This document shows, piece after piece, positions 1-8,590 of a DNA stretch of 64,000 bases. The notes under the pieces were generated by a model. The model ran no database searches. It was given only the letters and a program-made list of their open reading frames with translations, and was not told the origin of the DNA. Positions within the stretch are counted from its first letter, which is position 1. The number at the start of each line of letters is the position of its first letter. A program made the translations under genes and the position numbers. The stretch is from an uncultured Bacteroidales bacterium (GTDB lineage Bacteria; Bacteroidota; Bacteroidia; Bacteroidales; Bacteroidaceae): contig CACYXI010000018.1 in NCBI GenBank assembly GCA_902778265.1, forward strand, positions 1 to 64,000, read 5' to 3'.

Positions 1-32
1 TAAGCATTTGAATTTGTATTCAGTTTTGCCAT
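1..32 (-). CDS. nqrC: NqrC N-terminus (partial, runs off the left edge)
   Basis: An ATG on the minus strand at 30-32 opens a frame reading MAKLNTNSNA before the window ends. This matches how I remember Bacteroidales NqrC beginning. It starts only 4 nt after the nqrB stop codon, as expected for the conserved nqrABCDEF order. NqrC carries a covalently bound FMN on the periplasmic side of the Na+-translocating NADH:quinone reductase. Only ten codons are visible, so the call rests mainly on gene order. Confidence 0.75.
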   Translation of the reverse strand, partial: MAKLNTNSNA

Positions 33-36
33 AGTT

Positions 37-1188
37 CTACTTCTTTACACGGTTAAGACGCTTGTTGATATTTCTCTGAACTACGAAGTAGTCTATTGTT
101 GGAGCCATCATGTTACCGAAGAGGATAGCAAGCATCATACCCTCTGGGAAACCAGGGTTCATCTGACGGATGATAACAGCAAGAGCACCAATGATAAAAC
201 CATAGATGTACTTACCTGTCTCTGTACGAGCAGATGTTACAGGGTCGGTAGCCATGAATACTGCACCGAAGCAGAAACCACCGATAGCGAACTGATGATA
301 CCACTCTACTGTGCTCTGGCCTGTTGCCTGGAAGATATAGCTAAGAAGTGCACCGCCAGCAAACACGCTGAACATTGTCTTCCAAGAAGCGATACCTGTC
401 CAAAGGAGGATAACGGCACCAATAGCGATAGCGATAACACTTGTCTCACCGATAGAACCAGGGATAAGACCAATAAAGCTATCCATAAGACTTGCAGTAG
501 GTGCGTTGCCTGTTGCCATCTGACCGAGAGGAGTAGCACATGTGAATCCGTCAGGAAGTGTGTTACCGAAACCGAAGATGCTCTCTGTGCTTACCCATAC
601 TGTGTCACCAGACATCTTTGTTGGGTAAGAGAAAAAGAGGAACGCACGCGCGAGGAGTGCCACGTTGAAGATATTCATACCTGTGCCACCGAAAATCTCC
701 TTACCGAAGATAACGGCAAATGCAACAGCAAGTACGATAACCCAGAGTGGGCAACCTACAGGAAGAATCATTGGAATGATGATACCACTTACGAGATAAC
801 CCTCCTGAATCTCCTCGTTCTTCCATTGAGCCCAAGCGAACTCAATGCCAAGACCTACGATATAACTAACAAGAATCTTTGGCAGCACAACCAATGCGCC
901 ATAGATGAACATATCAAGGAAAGAACCATCCTGACCTGCAGCCAGATAGTTCTGATATCCTACGTTGTACATACCGAAGAGCAATGCTGGGAGAAGCGCG
1001 ATAACCACCATTGACATGATACGCTTAGAGTCAATGGCATCGTGGATGCTTGCACCCGACTTCGCTGTAGTATTTGGTACGTACAGGAAAGTCTCGAAAC
1101 CATCGAAGACGCTACGGAAAGCGTGAAGCTTACCACCTTCCTCAAAGTTCGGCTTTATTTGATTTAGATAATTTCTTAAGAAGCTCAT
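37..1188 (-). CDS. nqrB: Na+-translocating NADH:quinone reductase subunit B
   Basis: This is the large membrane subunit of Na+-NQR, the sodium-pumping respiratory NADH dehydrogenase of many Bacteroidetes. The 383-residue protein has many hydrophobic segments, including around residues 57-77, 92-118, 132-163 and several in the C-terminal half. Family hallmarks include KEIFGGTGMNIFNVALLARAF near 163-183. The Thr that carries covalent FMN in characterised NqrB proteins (usual context S-G-A-T) corresponds to Thr219, here in the context T-C-A-T. The start codon overlaps the nqrA stop codon by 1 nt, so the two genes are translationally linked. The length fits the family. Confidence 0.95.
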   Translation of the reverse strand: MSFLRNYLNQIKPNFEEGGKLHAFRSVFDGFETFLYVPNTTAKSGASIHDAIDSKRIMSMVVIALLPALLFGMYNVGYQNYLAAGQDGSFLDMFIYGALVVLPKILVSYIVGLGIEFAWAQWKNEEIQEGYLVSGIIIPMILPVGCPLWVIVLAVAFAVIFGKEIFGGTGMNIFNVALLARAFLFFSYPTKMSGDTVWVSTESIFGFGNTLPDGFTCATPLGQMATGNAPTASLMDSFIGLIPGSIGETSVIAIAIGAVILLWTGIASWKTMFSVFAGGALLSYIFQATGQSTVEWYHQFAIGGFCFGAVFMATDPVTSARTETGKYIYGFIIGALAVIIRQMNPGFPEGMMLAILFGNMMAPTIDYFVVQRNINKRLNRVKK

Positions 1189-2522
1189 TACTCATTTTCC
1201 TTTCTCAGCACGTCGAGACCTTCGCGGACGATGCGCTGCAATTCAAGTTTACTACTATCAACGAACTCTGCGAGGGCGAAATCCTCTGGACTTACCTCGT
1301 AGATACCGAGCTGCTCCTGCTTGTCGATGTCGCCTGTGATGATTGCCTTGATGAGATACTCACCGTAGATATCCATAGGAAGTACGCTGTCGTACTCACC
1401 ACTCATAATCATGTGGCGCTCACCACCCTTAACACGAGCGTCGAGCTTATACTGCTTCTTGCCGAAGAGCCAAGAGAAATAGCTGCGGTTTACAGAGAAC
1501 TGCCCAAAGCGAGGCATGATCCAACCAAGGATCTCATCTGCATTGTCACCCTCTGGAATAGCTGTAATCTCACTTGTATGAGCACCGAGAGTTACAGTTA
1601 TGGATGAAGCCTGCTGTGTAGTAGCAATAGCCTTACCTGTCAGAGGATTGCCCATGATGACACGAGCATTGGCACCTGCATTGATTGTCAACTGCTGACC
1701 AACAAGAGCATCAACATATCCATTCTCCTTCATCTCGCTACCAGCAATGGCAACTGTACGGGTGAGGTTCACCTTACCTGTGTTGAAGAGACGACCAAAG
1801 AAGAGAACTGCGCTTGGCTCAACAGTCCAAACCACCTCTCCCTTGTTTACTGGATCAATGTTGTTAACCTGAACACCTACATTACCTGCAGGACACTTAC
1901 CGCGGAACTCTACAACCTCTACGTCGCTAAGGCTCATAGACTCATTAACGCCTACATACACCTTTGCAATCTTAGCAAGTGCAGAAAGACCAGTCTGGAA
2001 GTCTGCCTCCTGTCCCTTAAGCTCGAAAGAGAAATCACCAGCCAATGGCATATCTCTGAAAGCTGAGACGAAGATTGCCTTTGGAGCTGTCTCTGGATTG
2101 GTAGAGATAGCGTATGGCAACTGGTTGATGTACCCGAAGAGACCTGCGTCGAGCAGAGCGTCCTTCACAGCCTGTGCGTCAAGAGACTTAACATCCTTCT
2201 TGCCGAAATCTACGAACTCCTGCTGTGCATCAGCCTCAACCTGAATGCTGAGCAGCTTACGACGGTCACCACGCTCCACAAGCGTAACGGTACCGCTGAC
2301 TGGAGAAGCAAACTTCACCTGCGGAAAGTCTTTGTTGACGAACAAAGCATCACCAGCCTTGACCTTGTCGCCTTCCTTAACCACAACCTTTGGCTTCACG
2401 CCCTCAAAGTCAGATGGTTTCAAGGCAAACAACATTCCCGCAGACAGGGCTACCTTCTTTGGCTCAGCCTTACCTGCAAGATTGATGTCAAGACCTTTTG
2501 ACAATTTAATTACACGTGTCAT
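1188..2522 (-). CDS. nqrA: Na+-translocating NADH:quinone reductase subunit A
   Basis: NqrA is the peripheral, cytoplasm-facing subunit of the Na+-pumping NADH:quinone reductase. The 444-residue protein opens with IKLSKGLDINLAGKAEPKK, the typical NqrA N-terminus, and lacks membrane segments. It is the first gene of a minus-strand nqrABC... operon that leaves the window on the left. A Bacteroidetes -7 box (TAACTTTG on the minus strand, 2646-2653) lies about 125 nt upstream of the ATG, giving a leader of roughly 115 nt. It is divergent from the nucleosidase gene at 2780. Confidence 0.95.
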   Translation of the reverse strand: MTRVIKLSKGLDINLAGKAEPKKVALSAGMLFALKPSDFEGVKPKVVVKEGDKVKAGDALFVNKDFPQVKFASPVSGTVTLVERGDRRKLLSIQVEADAQQEFVDFGKKDVKSLDAQAVKDALLDAGLFGYINQLPYAISTNPETAPKAIFVSAFRDMPLAGDFSFELKGQEADFQTGLSALAKIAKVYVGVNESMSLSDVEVVEFRGKCPAGNVGVQVNNIDPVNKGEVVWTVEPSAVLFFGRLFNTGKVNLTRTVAIAGSEMKENGYVDALVGQQLTINAGANARVIMGNPLTGKAIATTQQASSITVTLGAHTSEITAIPEGDNADEILGWIMPRFGQFSVNRSYFSWLFGKKQYKLDARVKGGERHMIMSGEYDSVLPMDIYGEYLIKAIITGDIDKQEQLGIYEVSPEDFALAEFVDSSKLELQRIVREGLDVLRKENE

Positions 2523-2645
2523 TTTACTTATTATTAAACTTACTGATTATAACCTCTATTAAATTTCCTCACAAAATTTGTTGTTCCGAATACTAGTGCA
2601 TTTTCACTCTCTAAAAGTCAATGCACGTTTGTAATTTTTAGAATG

Positions 2646-2653
2646 CAAAGTTA
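2646..2653 (-). promoter_or_regulatory. -7 box of the nqr operon promoter
   Basis: TAACTTTG on the minus strand matches the Bacteroidetes primary-sigma -7 consensus TAnnTTTG. It sits in the nqrA/nucleosidase divergent gap. No clear TTTG -33 box was found at the ideal distance. Confidence 0.55.
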
Positions 2654-2738
2654 ATAAAAAAAAACGGTTTTTTGTTCTTTTTTACCTATTTTTATTAAAT
2701 AAGTAGTGCAATTCTTCGTTTTTCTGTTTCTTAATTAT

Positions 2739-2746
2739 TAACTTTG
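2739..2746 (+). promoter_or_regulatory. -7 box upstream of the nucleosidase gene
   Basis: TAACTTTG fits TAnnTTTG and lies 33 nt before the ATG at 2780. It overlaps an upstream in-frame TTG, which argues against using that TTG as the start codon. Confidence 0.6.
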
Positions 2747-2779
2747 CAATCCCGATTTAACAAAAAATTATCACACACA

Positions 2780-3493
2780 ATGAAAATCTGTTATATTGTG
2801 GCTATGCAAGCAGAGGCACAGCCATTTATTGAGCACTTCGGTGTTCAGGAGGTAAAGGATTTCTTTGCCCCACTACCCTGCAAGCTATACAGAAGCGTTC
2901 TTTCCGAGGACAACGGCGGAACGGAATTGAATGTTGTTCTCAACGGACAGCAACACGGCTCTGACCTCGTAGGTTGCGAGGCCGCATCTGTTGCCACACT
3001 TGCTGCAATACAGAAGATAAACCCTGACATCATCATCAACAGCGGTACTTGCGGCGGCTTCAAGAGCGAGGGAGCAAGCATCGCGGAGGTTTATATCGGC
3101 AATGGCGTGATGTTCCACGACCGTCGCGTACCTGGTGATGACGCATGGGGTACTCAGGCTCTCGGCAACTACCCAGTCTGGGAAGGCTCAGAGGCTCTTG
3201 CAAAGGCACTTGGTTTCAAGATGGGCAAGGTAACGACAGGCTCAAGTCTTGATATGCAGCCATGCGACGAGAAGATTATCCACGAGAACGGTGGTCAGCT
3301 GAAGGACATGGAAGGTGCCGCAATAGCCTTCGTATGCTCTTTGTTCAATAAGCCTATTCTCTTCGTTAAGTCCGTCACCGATCTCTGTGACTCTGGTGCA
3401 GAGACTTTTGAGGAGTTCTCCAAGAATCTCGCTGCTGCAAGCGAAGCGCTGAGAAAGGCGAACGTAGAGATAATCAACCATCTGACTAAATAA
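2780..3493 (+). CDS. 5'-methylthioadenosine/S-adenosylhomocysteine nucleosidase-like protein
   Basis: This is a 237-residue member of the nucleoside phosphorylase/MTAN fold. Family signs are the glycine-rich NSGTCGGF motif, the KDMEGAAIAFVCSLFN segment holding the substrate-ribose-binding Met-Glu pair, and SVTDLCD, which supplies the catalytic Asp near the C-terminus. MTAN enzymes cleave adenine from MTA and SAH, byproducts of SAM-dependent reactions; a futalosine hydrolase or other family member is possible. I chose ATG 2780 because the frame extends upstream only to a TTG that lies inside the promoter -7 box. The gene is monocistronic, and the following gap is a palindromic repeat. Confidence 0.8.
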   Translation: MKICYIVAMQAEAQPFIEHFGVQEVKDFFAPLPCKLYRSVLSEDNGGTELNVVLNGQQHGSDLVGCEAASVATLAAIQKINPDIIINSGTCGGFKSEGASIAEVYIGNGVMFHDRRVPGDDAWGTQALGNYPVWEGSEALAKALGFKMGKVTTGSSLDMQPCDEKIIHENGGQLKDMEGAAIAFVCSLFNKPILFVKSVTDLCDSGAETFEEFSKNLAAASEALRKANVEIINHLTK

Positions 3494-3496
3494 CTA

Positions 3497-3720
3497 AATA
3501 ATAAAATGAAAAGTGAAAAATGGAAAATACAAGTTACGCTTGTAAGTGAATAGTTAATAGTGAAAAGTGAAAAATACCAAATACTGGTAGCCACCAGAAC
3601 GAGGTTCACACAAGGGTGTTAACCAGTATTAAGTATTATTATCTATTCGTTATTCACTATTCACTAAAATACTATCTTGTATTTTTCATTTTTCACTTTT
3701 CATTTTTCATTTAAATTTCT
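3497..3720. repeat. Palindromic word repeat (TGAAAARTGAAAAAT type)
   Basis: The gap between the nucleosidase and the M16 peptidase is filled by an inverted repeat. The left arm (about 3505-3580) repeats TGAAAAGTGAAAAAT, and the right arm (about 3640-3715) repeats ATTTTTCACTTTTCA. Inner arms carry AAAATACAAGTTAC and its rough complement ending in CTTGTATTTT. The right arm stops about 7 nt before the ATG. The same words recur at 14399, 16652, 18108, 19586, 49276 and 61875. Confidence 0.85.
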
Positions 3721-6624
3721 ATGAATATAAAAACCCTTTTAACGACATCATTTATGGCTCTCGCCACAATTGCGAGTGCCAAAGATTACAAATTCCAGAC
3801 CGTGCCTGGCGATGCCACGCAAACCCGCATCTACACTCTCGACAACGGTCTAAAAGTATATTTCTCTGTCAATAAGGAAAAACCACGCATCCAGACTTAT
3901 ATTGCCGTGCGTACTGGCTCAAAGAACGATCCTGCCGAGACAACCGGCTTGGCTCACTACCTTGAGCACCTCATGTTCAAGGGTACAAAGAAGTTCGGCA
4001 CTAACAATCCAGAGGCAGAGAAACCATTGCTCGACGATATCACCAAACGTTACGAGGAATACCGCACAATCAAGGATCCTGCCCTCCGCAAGCAGAAATA
4101 TCACGAAATCGACTCTGTTTCGCAGTTGGCAGCCAAGTATTTCATTCCTAACGAATATGACAAGCTCATGGCTACTATCGGAGCTGAAGGCACCAATGCT
4201 TTCACCAGCTACGATGTAACCTGCTATACCGAGGACATCCCAAGCAACGAAATTGAGAACTGGGCAAAGATTCAGAGCGACCGTTTCCAGAACATGGTCA
4301 TCCGAGGTTTCCACACCGAGCTTGAGGCAGTTTATGAGGAATACAACATCGGATTGTCAAGCGATGAGAACAAGTGCTTTGACGCTCTCATGGCAAAGGC
4401 TTTCCCTAACCACCCTTACGGCACACAGACCGTTATCGGCACTCAGGATCACCTGAAGAACCCTTCTATAGTCAATATCGAGAACTATTTCAAGAAGTGG
4501 TACGTGCCTAACAATGTAGCTATCTGTATGGCTGGTGACTTTGACCCAGACAAAACCATCGCGCTTCTCGACCATTATTTCGGCGGTTGGAAGCCTGGCG
4601 CTGATGTTCGTCAGCCTGTATTCCCAGAATTGAAGCCTTATACCGCTCCTGTCGATACCACGGTTATCGGTCAACAGGCAGAGTCTATATGGGTGGCATG
4701 GCCTGCCAAGAAGGCAGCTTCCCTTCAATGTGACACGCTCGATGTCATCACCGACATTCTCGGCAATGGTAAGGCAGGTCTCTTCGACCTCGACCTCAAC
4801 CAAGCAATGAAAGTGCAAATGGCTCAGGCATGGTGCGAAACACTCCAGGACTACTCTGGCGTTCTGCTCATCGGTACCCCAAAGCAGGGGCAGGATTTGA
4901 AGGAGGTTCGTCAGCTTATGCTCGATGAAATCGGCAAATTGAAGCGTGGCGAGTTCTCCGACGACCTTCTGCCATCGGTCATCAACAACAAGAAACTCCA
5001 GTATTTCCGAGCTCTTGACAACAACCGCTATCGCGTGTCACAGCATCTGGATGCTTTCATCAACGGCATAGAATGGGAACAGGCGGTTAAGAAGCTCGAC
5101 AGAATGAGCGGCATGACCAAGGAACAGATCGTTGCCTTCGCCAACCGTTTCTTTACCGATGGCTATATCTCCGTGTTCAAGACGCAGGGGGTGGATTCTC
5201 TCCAGAAGAAGATCGACAAACCTGCCATTACGGCTATCCCTACCAACCGCGATCAGGTTAGCCAGTTTGTCAAGGATATTCAGAACAGTAAGGTTGAGCC
5301 TATACAGCCTGTATTCCTCGACTTCAAGAAAGACCTTACCGTCAGCAAGACAAGCTCTGGTCTGCCTCTGCTCTACAAGCAGAACACCACAGACGGACTC
5401 TTCAACCTCTCTTTCCGCTATGACTTCGGTCACGAGGACGACAACCGCTATGACATTGCTGCCGACTACCTCAACTACCTTGGCACCACCAAGCTCTCTG
5501 CTACCGAGGTTAAGCAGCAGTTCTATAAGCTTGCGTGCAACATGAACGTAGGCGTGAACGGCAATAACATCAACATCTCGCTCAGCGGTCTTAGCGAGAA
5601 TATGCCACAGGCTCTTGCTCTTCTCGAAGATGTTCTCACCAACGCAAAGCCTGACGAGGAGGCATACAAGCAGTATGTTGATCTTATATTGAAGAATCGC
5701 GAGGATGCCAAGAAGGAGCAGCGCAACTGTTTTGACTATCTCTATCACTATGCTGTATATGGCCCTCACAACATGCGTCGTGATGATATGACCGCCCAGC
5801 AACTGCAAAGCACTAATCCAAAGGTGTTTACCGACTTGCTGAAGAATATCTCCGGCTATGAGCACACCGTGTTGTATTACGGTCCATTGAGCGAGAAGGA
5901 ACTGTCGGATGTCGTTGGCAAGTACCACAAGACAGCAAAGTCTCTCTCCCCTGCCCCACAAGGTCAGCCTTTCACTATGCAGCAGACACCACAGAACGAG
6001 ATCTGGATTGCGCCTTACGATGCCAAGAACATCTACATGCGTATGTTCCATAATGAGAGGCGTGAATGGAATCCTGAAAAGCAGGGCATCACCACCCTCT
6101 TCAACGAATACTACGGCGGTGGAATGAATGGTATCGTGTTCCAGGAACTCCGTGAGGCTCGCGGACTTGCCTACAATGCCTATGCCTACTATAATTGGCC
6201 AAGCAGAAAGGGCGAGACCGAGAATTTTTTCACCCATATCATCACGCAGAACGACAAGATGATGGATTGCGTCAAGCAGTTCCATGAGATTCTGAACAAT
6301 ATGCCACAGAGCGAGGCTGCTTTCCAGATTGCCAAGGATGCCGCTATCAAGCAGATTGCCAGTCAGCGCACCACCAAGTTCTCTGTACTCAATGCCTATG
6401 TCAACGCACAGCGTCTCGGTCTTGACTACGACCTCAACGAGAAGATCTACAACTCTCTCCCTTCTCTCCGTTTGCAGGACATCGTAGATTTCGAGAAGCA
6501 AAACATGGCTAACAAGCCTTATCGCTACATCATCCTCGGCGATGAGAAAGAACTCGACATCAAGGCTTTGGAACAGATTGCTCCTATCCATCGTCTCACA
6601 CTCGAAGAGGTGTTCGGGTATTAA
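3721..6624 (+). CDS. Secreted M16 family zinc metallopeptidase (pitrilysin/insulinase type)
   Basis: The 967-residue protein has an N-terminal signal peptide (cleavage likely after the ASA near residue 20). The inverted zinc motif HxxEH appears as HYLEH at residues 79-83, and the distal zinc-ligand Glu probably lies in AVYEEYN (Glu206). The two tandem halves expected of a full-length M16 protein are present: the active N-terminal half, and a C-terminal half with the R-E-A-R-G-L-A-Y segment typical of the substrate-binding domains. A ~40-residue insert separates the zinc motif from the second ligand, longer than in E. coli pitrilysin. It probably degrades peptides in the periplasm. It is preceded by a palindromic repeat and followed after 49 nt by an AraC regulator. 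Confidence 0.93.
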   Translation: MNIKTLLTTSFMALATIASAKDYKFQTVPGDATQTRIYTLDNGLKVYFSVNKEKPRIQTYIAVRTGSKNDPAETTGLAHYLEHLMFKGTKKFGTNNPEAEKPLLDDITKRYEEYRTIKDPALRKQKYHEIDSVSQLAAKYFIPNEYDKLMATIGAEGTNAFTSYDVTCYTEDIPSNEIENWAKIQSDRFQNMVIRGFHTELEAVYEEYNIGLSSDENKCFDALMAKAFPNHPYGTQTVIGTQDHLKNPSIVNIENYFKKWYVPNNVAICMAGDFDPDKTIALLDHYFGGWKPGADVRQPVFPELKPYTAPVDTTVIGQQAESIWVAWPAKKAASLQCDTLDVITDILGNGKAGLFDLDLNQAMKVQMAQAWCETLQDYSGVLLIGTPKQGQDLKEVRQLMLDEIGKLKRGEFSDDLLPSVINNKKLQYFRALDNNRYRVSQHLDAFINGIEWEQAVKKLDRMSGMTKEQIVAFANRFFTDGYISVFKTQGVDSLQKKIDKPAITAIPTNRDQVSQFVKDIQNSKVEPIQPVFLDFKKDLTVSKTSSGLPLLYKQNTTDGLFNLSFRYDFGHEDDNRYDIAADYLNYLGTTKLSATEVKQQFYKLACNMNVGVNGNNINISLSGLSENMPQALALLEDVLTNAKPDEEAYKQYVDLILKNREDAKKEQRNCFDYLYHYAVYGPHNMRRDDMTAQQLQSTNPKVFTDLLKNISGYEHTVLYYGPLSEKELSDVVGKYHKTAKSLSPAPQGQPFTMQQTPQNEIWIAPYDAKNIYMRMFHNERREWNPEKQGITTLFNEYYGGGMNGIVFQELREARGLAYNAYAYYNWPSRKGETENFFTHIITQNDKMMDCVKQFHEILNNMPQSEAAFQIAKDAAIKQIASQRTTKFSVLNAYVNAQRLGLDYDLNEKIYNSLPSLRLQDIVDFEKQNMANKPYRYIILGDEKELDIKALEQIAPIHRLTLEEVFGY

Positions 6625-6673
6625 GCCCCCTGTTTGGAAAGTAAATTCTCATTATGATCTTACCTGATGTTTT

Positions 6674-7408
6674 ATGCAATATTTCATTTCTGAAGACAGA
6701 GGCTTTGAATTTGTTGTAACTGAGGACATTACAAAAGATTTCGGTCTGCACAACCATACCGAGCATTATGTAATTTCATTCATCACAAAGGGTGAGGCAA
6801 TGCTCTTATACAACAACGTAAGTGTAATTCTAAAGAAAGACGACACATTCATCGTGCGTCCGTATATGCCTCATTCTGTTAAGGTGGAAGCAGATTCGCA
6901 GATTCTGTCACTCTGCATAAACAAAGAATGGTTTTATTCTGACTCTGCCAGCGAAATTAGTCGAATAGTAAGTACAAAATTCGATGAAACCGCGGCAGAA
7001 AACGGTTTTGACGACAGAATTAAATCGGAGCTGACCGATGCCATCGGACTGATTGAGGAAAGTATAGACGACGAGCGTTACAAATTGTCAGAAGACATTC
7101 AGAGGGTTGCCGACAAGATAGCTCAGAAATCATCAGACATATACTTGCTCGACCAACTTTCGGAGGATGTTTACATAAGCAAATATCACTTAATCAGAAA
7201 GTTCAAGTCGAAAATCGGACTGACGCCTCATCAGTTAATGATTCAGGTAAGAGTGCGAAAAGCGCAGAAGGAACTTGCCCTTGGCGGTCGGCTGATTGAT
7301 ACCGCCTTAGACAACGGCTTCTACGATTCGAGCCATTTCGACAAGTGTTTCAGAAAAATTGTGGGCATCTCGCCGTCGGAATATCAGAGAAAAATCCGCG
7401 ATATCTGA
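6674..7408 (+). CDS. AraC family transcriptional regulator with N-terminal cupin domain
   Basis: The 244-residue protein has a cupin-like sensor domain (residues about 1-100; HNHTEHYVISFITKGEA and a typical PYMPHSV) and two helix-turn-helix motifs in the C-terminal ~100 residues. The second helix-turn-helix is marked by ALDNGFYDSSHFDKCFRKIVG and the SPSEYQRK ending seen in AraC/XylS proteins. It lies 79 nt upstream of a small cupin gene (7488) that has its own -7 box, so that gene is the obvious candidate target. Ligand unknown. Confidence 0.9.
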   Translation: MQYFISEDRGFEFVVTEDITKDFGLHNHTEHYVISFITKGEAMLLYNNVSVILKKDDTFIVRPYMPHSVKVEADSQILSLCINKEWFYSDSASEISRIVSTKFDETAAENGFDDRIKSELTDAIGLIEESIDDERYKLSEDIQRVADKIAQKSSDIYLLDQLSEDVYISKYHLIRKFKSKIGLTPHQLMIQVRVRKAQKELALGGRLIDTALDNGFYDSSHFDKCFRKIVGISPSEYQRKIRDI

Positions 7409-7449
7409 AAATTAGCAATTTTATACAAGCATAATACGTTCCATTTTCG

Positions 7450-7457
7450 TAATTTTG
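7450..7457 (+). promoter_or_regulatory. -7 box upstream of the cupin gene
   Basis: TAATTTTG matches TAnnTTTG and lies 31 nt before the ATG at 7488. No consensus -33 TTTG was found at 20 nt, which would fit a promoter that needs an activator such as the adjacent AraC protein. Confidence 0.55.
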
Positions 7458-7487
7458 CAGCGTTAAATCATTAAACAGTTACACAAA

Positions 7488-7871
7488 ATGGAAGTATTTG
7501 AAAAGTTTGACAAAGGGCAACTGGCCTTGCCCGAAAAAGTGGTTGATTTCAACAGTCTGAAATGGAACGAGCACCCAACATTCAAGGGTGTGGCTCTGAA
7601 ACACATTGTAACAGCAAAGGATAGCGGCGGTCTTTTCAGCTATCATCTAGTAAGAATTGCGCCAAACTGCAAAATTGGGTTGCACACTCATGAAACGCAA
7701 CTCGAAACGCACGAGGTTGTAGCCGGTAGCGGAATCTGTCTTAACAACGGCAAATCTATAGACTACGCACCAGGCGTAATATCAATAATGCCTGCCAAAA
7801 TAGAGCACGAAGTAATAGCTGGCAACGAAGGGCTTTATCTCTTTGCCAAGTTCATGCCCGCCCTCTGCTGA
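7488..7871 (+). CDS. Small cupin-domain protein
   Basis: This 127-residue protein is a single cupin barrel. It contains CKIGLHTHETQLETHEVVAGSG, with His and Glu residues in the usual cupin motif-1 arrangement, and PAKIEHEV as motif 2. Such proteins bind a metal and may act as isomerases, dioxygenases or small-molecule binders; the substrate cannot be read from the sequence. It lies just downstream of an AraC-family gene whose sensor domain is also cupin-like, and the pair probably forms a small regulatory unit. Confidence 0.8.
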   Translation: MEVFEKFDKGQLALPEKVVDFNSLKWNEHPTFKGVALKHIVTAKDSGGLFSYHLVRIAPNCKIGLHTHETQLETHEVVAGSGICLNNGKSIDYAPGVISIMPAKIEHEVIAGNEGLYLFAKFMPALC

Positions 7872-8011
7872 TATTCAGATACCAAGAGTAGAAACATATA
7901 GAGACTGCCTCATTTTAACAAAAATGGGACAGTTTTTATTTATCCATTCGTCACAAATTCGTGTGTCTATTTTTATTGTAATTGTAATTATTGTAACGCT
8001 CTGCATTTTGC

Positions 8012-8366
8012 AATGTCGAGATTACACTTTGTAAAAAATCAAAAGTTTTTGCAATAGGGGGTTTCACCTTTGGCTATTTTTACGTCTTTAGAAATTGATT
8101 ATCAAGAAATTACATAGGGTGAAACCCCATCAAAAGGGTTTCACCTTTACTATTGCCAGATTACACTTACTAATCTATTGGATTCCAACAAATTACGCTC
8201 GACAAAACATAGGTGAAACCCTCACGTATAAATGGTGAAACCCTCTCAGAGGGGGGTCACCCATCATTATCTACTGACTTTCAGGATATTAGGTCATAAA
8301 AATAGGGGTGGTGAAACCCTCCCTCTCAAAAACTTTCGCAAAAATCACAGTTGTAATCTCGACATT
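8012..8366. repeat. 355-bp element with 14-bp terminal inverted repeats and internal GGTGAAACCC words
   Basis: The ends are a perfect 14-bp inverted repeat, AATGTCGAGATTAC at 8012 and GTAATCTCGACATT ending at 8366. Inside them are subterminal AAAGTTTTTGC-like sequences. The interior holds at least six copies of GGTGAAACCC or its complement (near 8059, 8118, 8136, 8211, 8234, 8309) plus a degenerate copy near 8251. No coding frame spans it. The rest of the 7872-8590 gap holds a short TTCACTTTT-type stretch and TTCGCTTCTAA direct repeats near 8518-8540. Confidence 0.85.
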
Positions 8367-8590
8367 ACAAAACCACACATTAAAGAGCAATGATATGGAA
8401 ATAAAAATCAGATACATCATATACATCTGTTTCCTTTAAAAAAGAATACGGACATATATGATGCATCCGAAGATTATTTATCGCTTTTCACTTTTAATTT
8501 TTCATTTACTTCAGGTTCGCTTCTAATTCGCTTCTAATCCCTTTCATGGAATGGGAGCTGAATGGGATTTGCAACGGACTTGCAACGGCC

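Noticed and set aside
295..1014. Long plus-strand frame opposite nqrB, Cys- and Thr-rich
   Set aside because: It is an antisense shadow of nqrB, created by its codon usage; no promoter or family resemblance.
2744..2779. TTG start adding 12 residues to the nucleosidase
   Set aside because: The TTG is part of the -7 box TAACTTTG; the ATG at 2780 matches the family N-terminus.
5038..6591. 517-codon minus-strand frame opposite the M16 peptidase
   Set aside because: Shadow of a strongly codon-biased gene; sequence resembles no family and has no promoter.
8012..8366. CRISPR-like array based on repeated GGTGAAACCC
   Set aside because: The word is only 10 bp, occurs in both orientations and at irregular distances; no cas genes.
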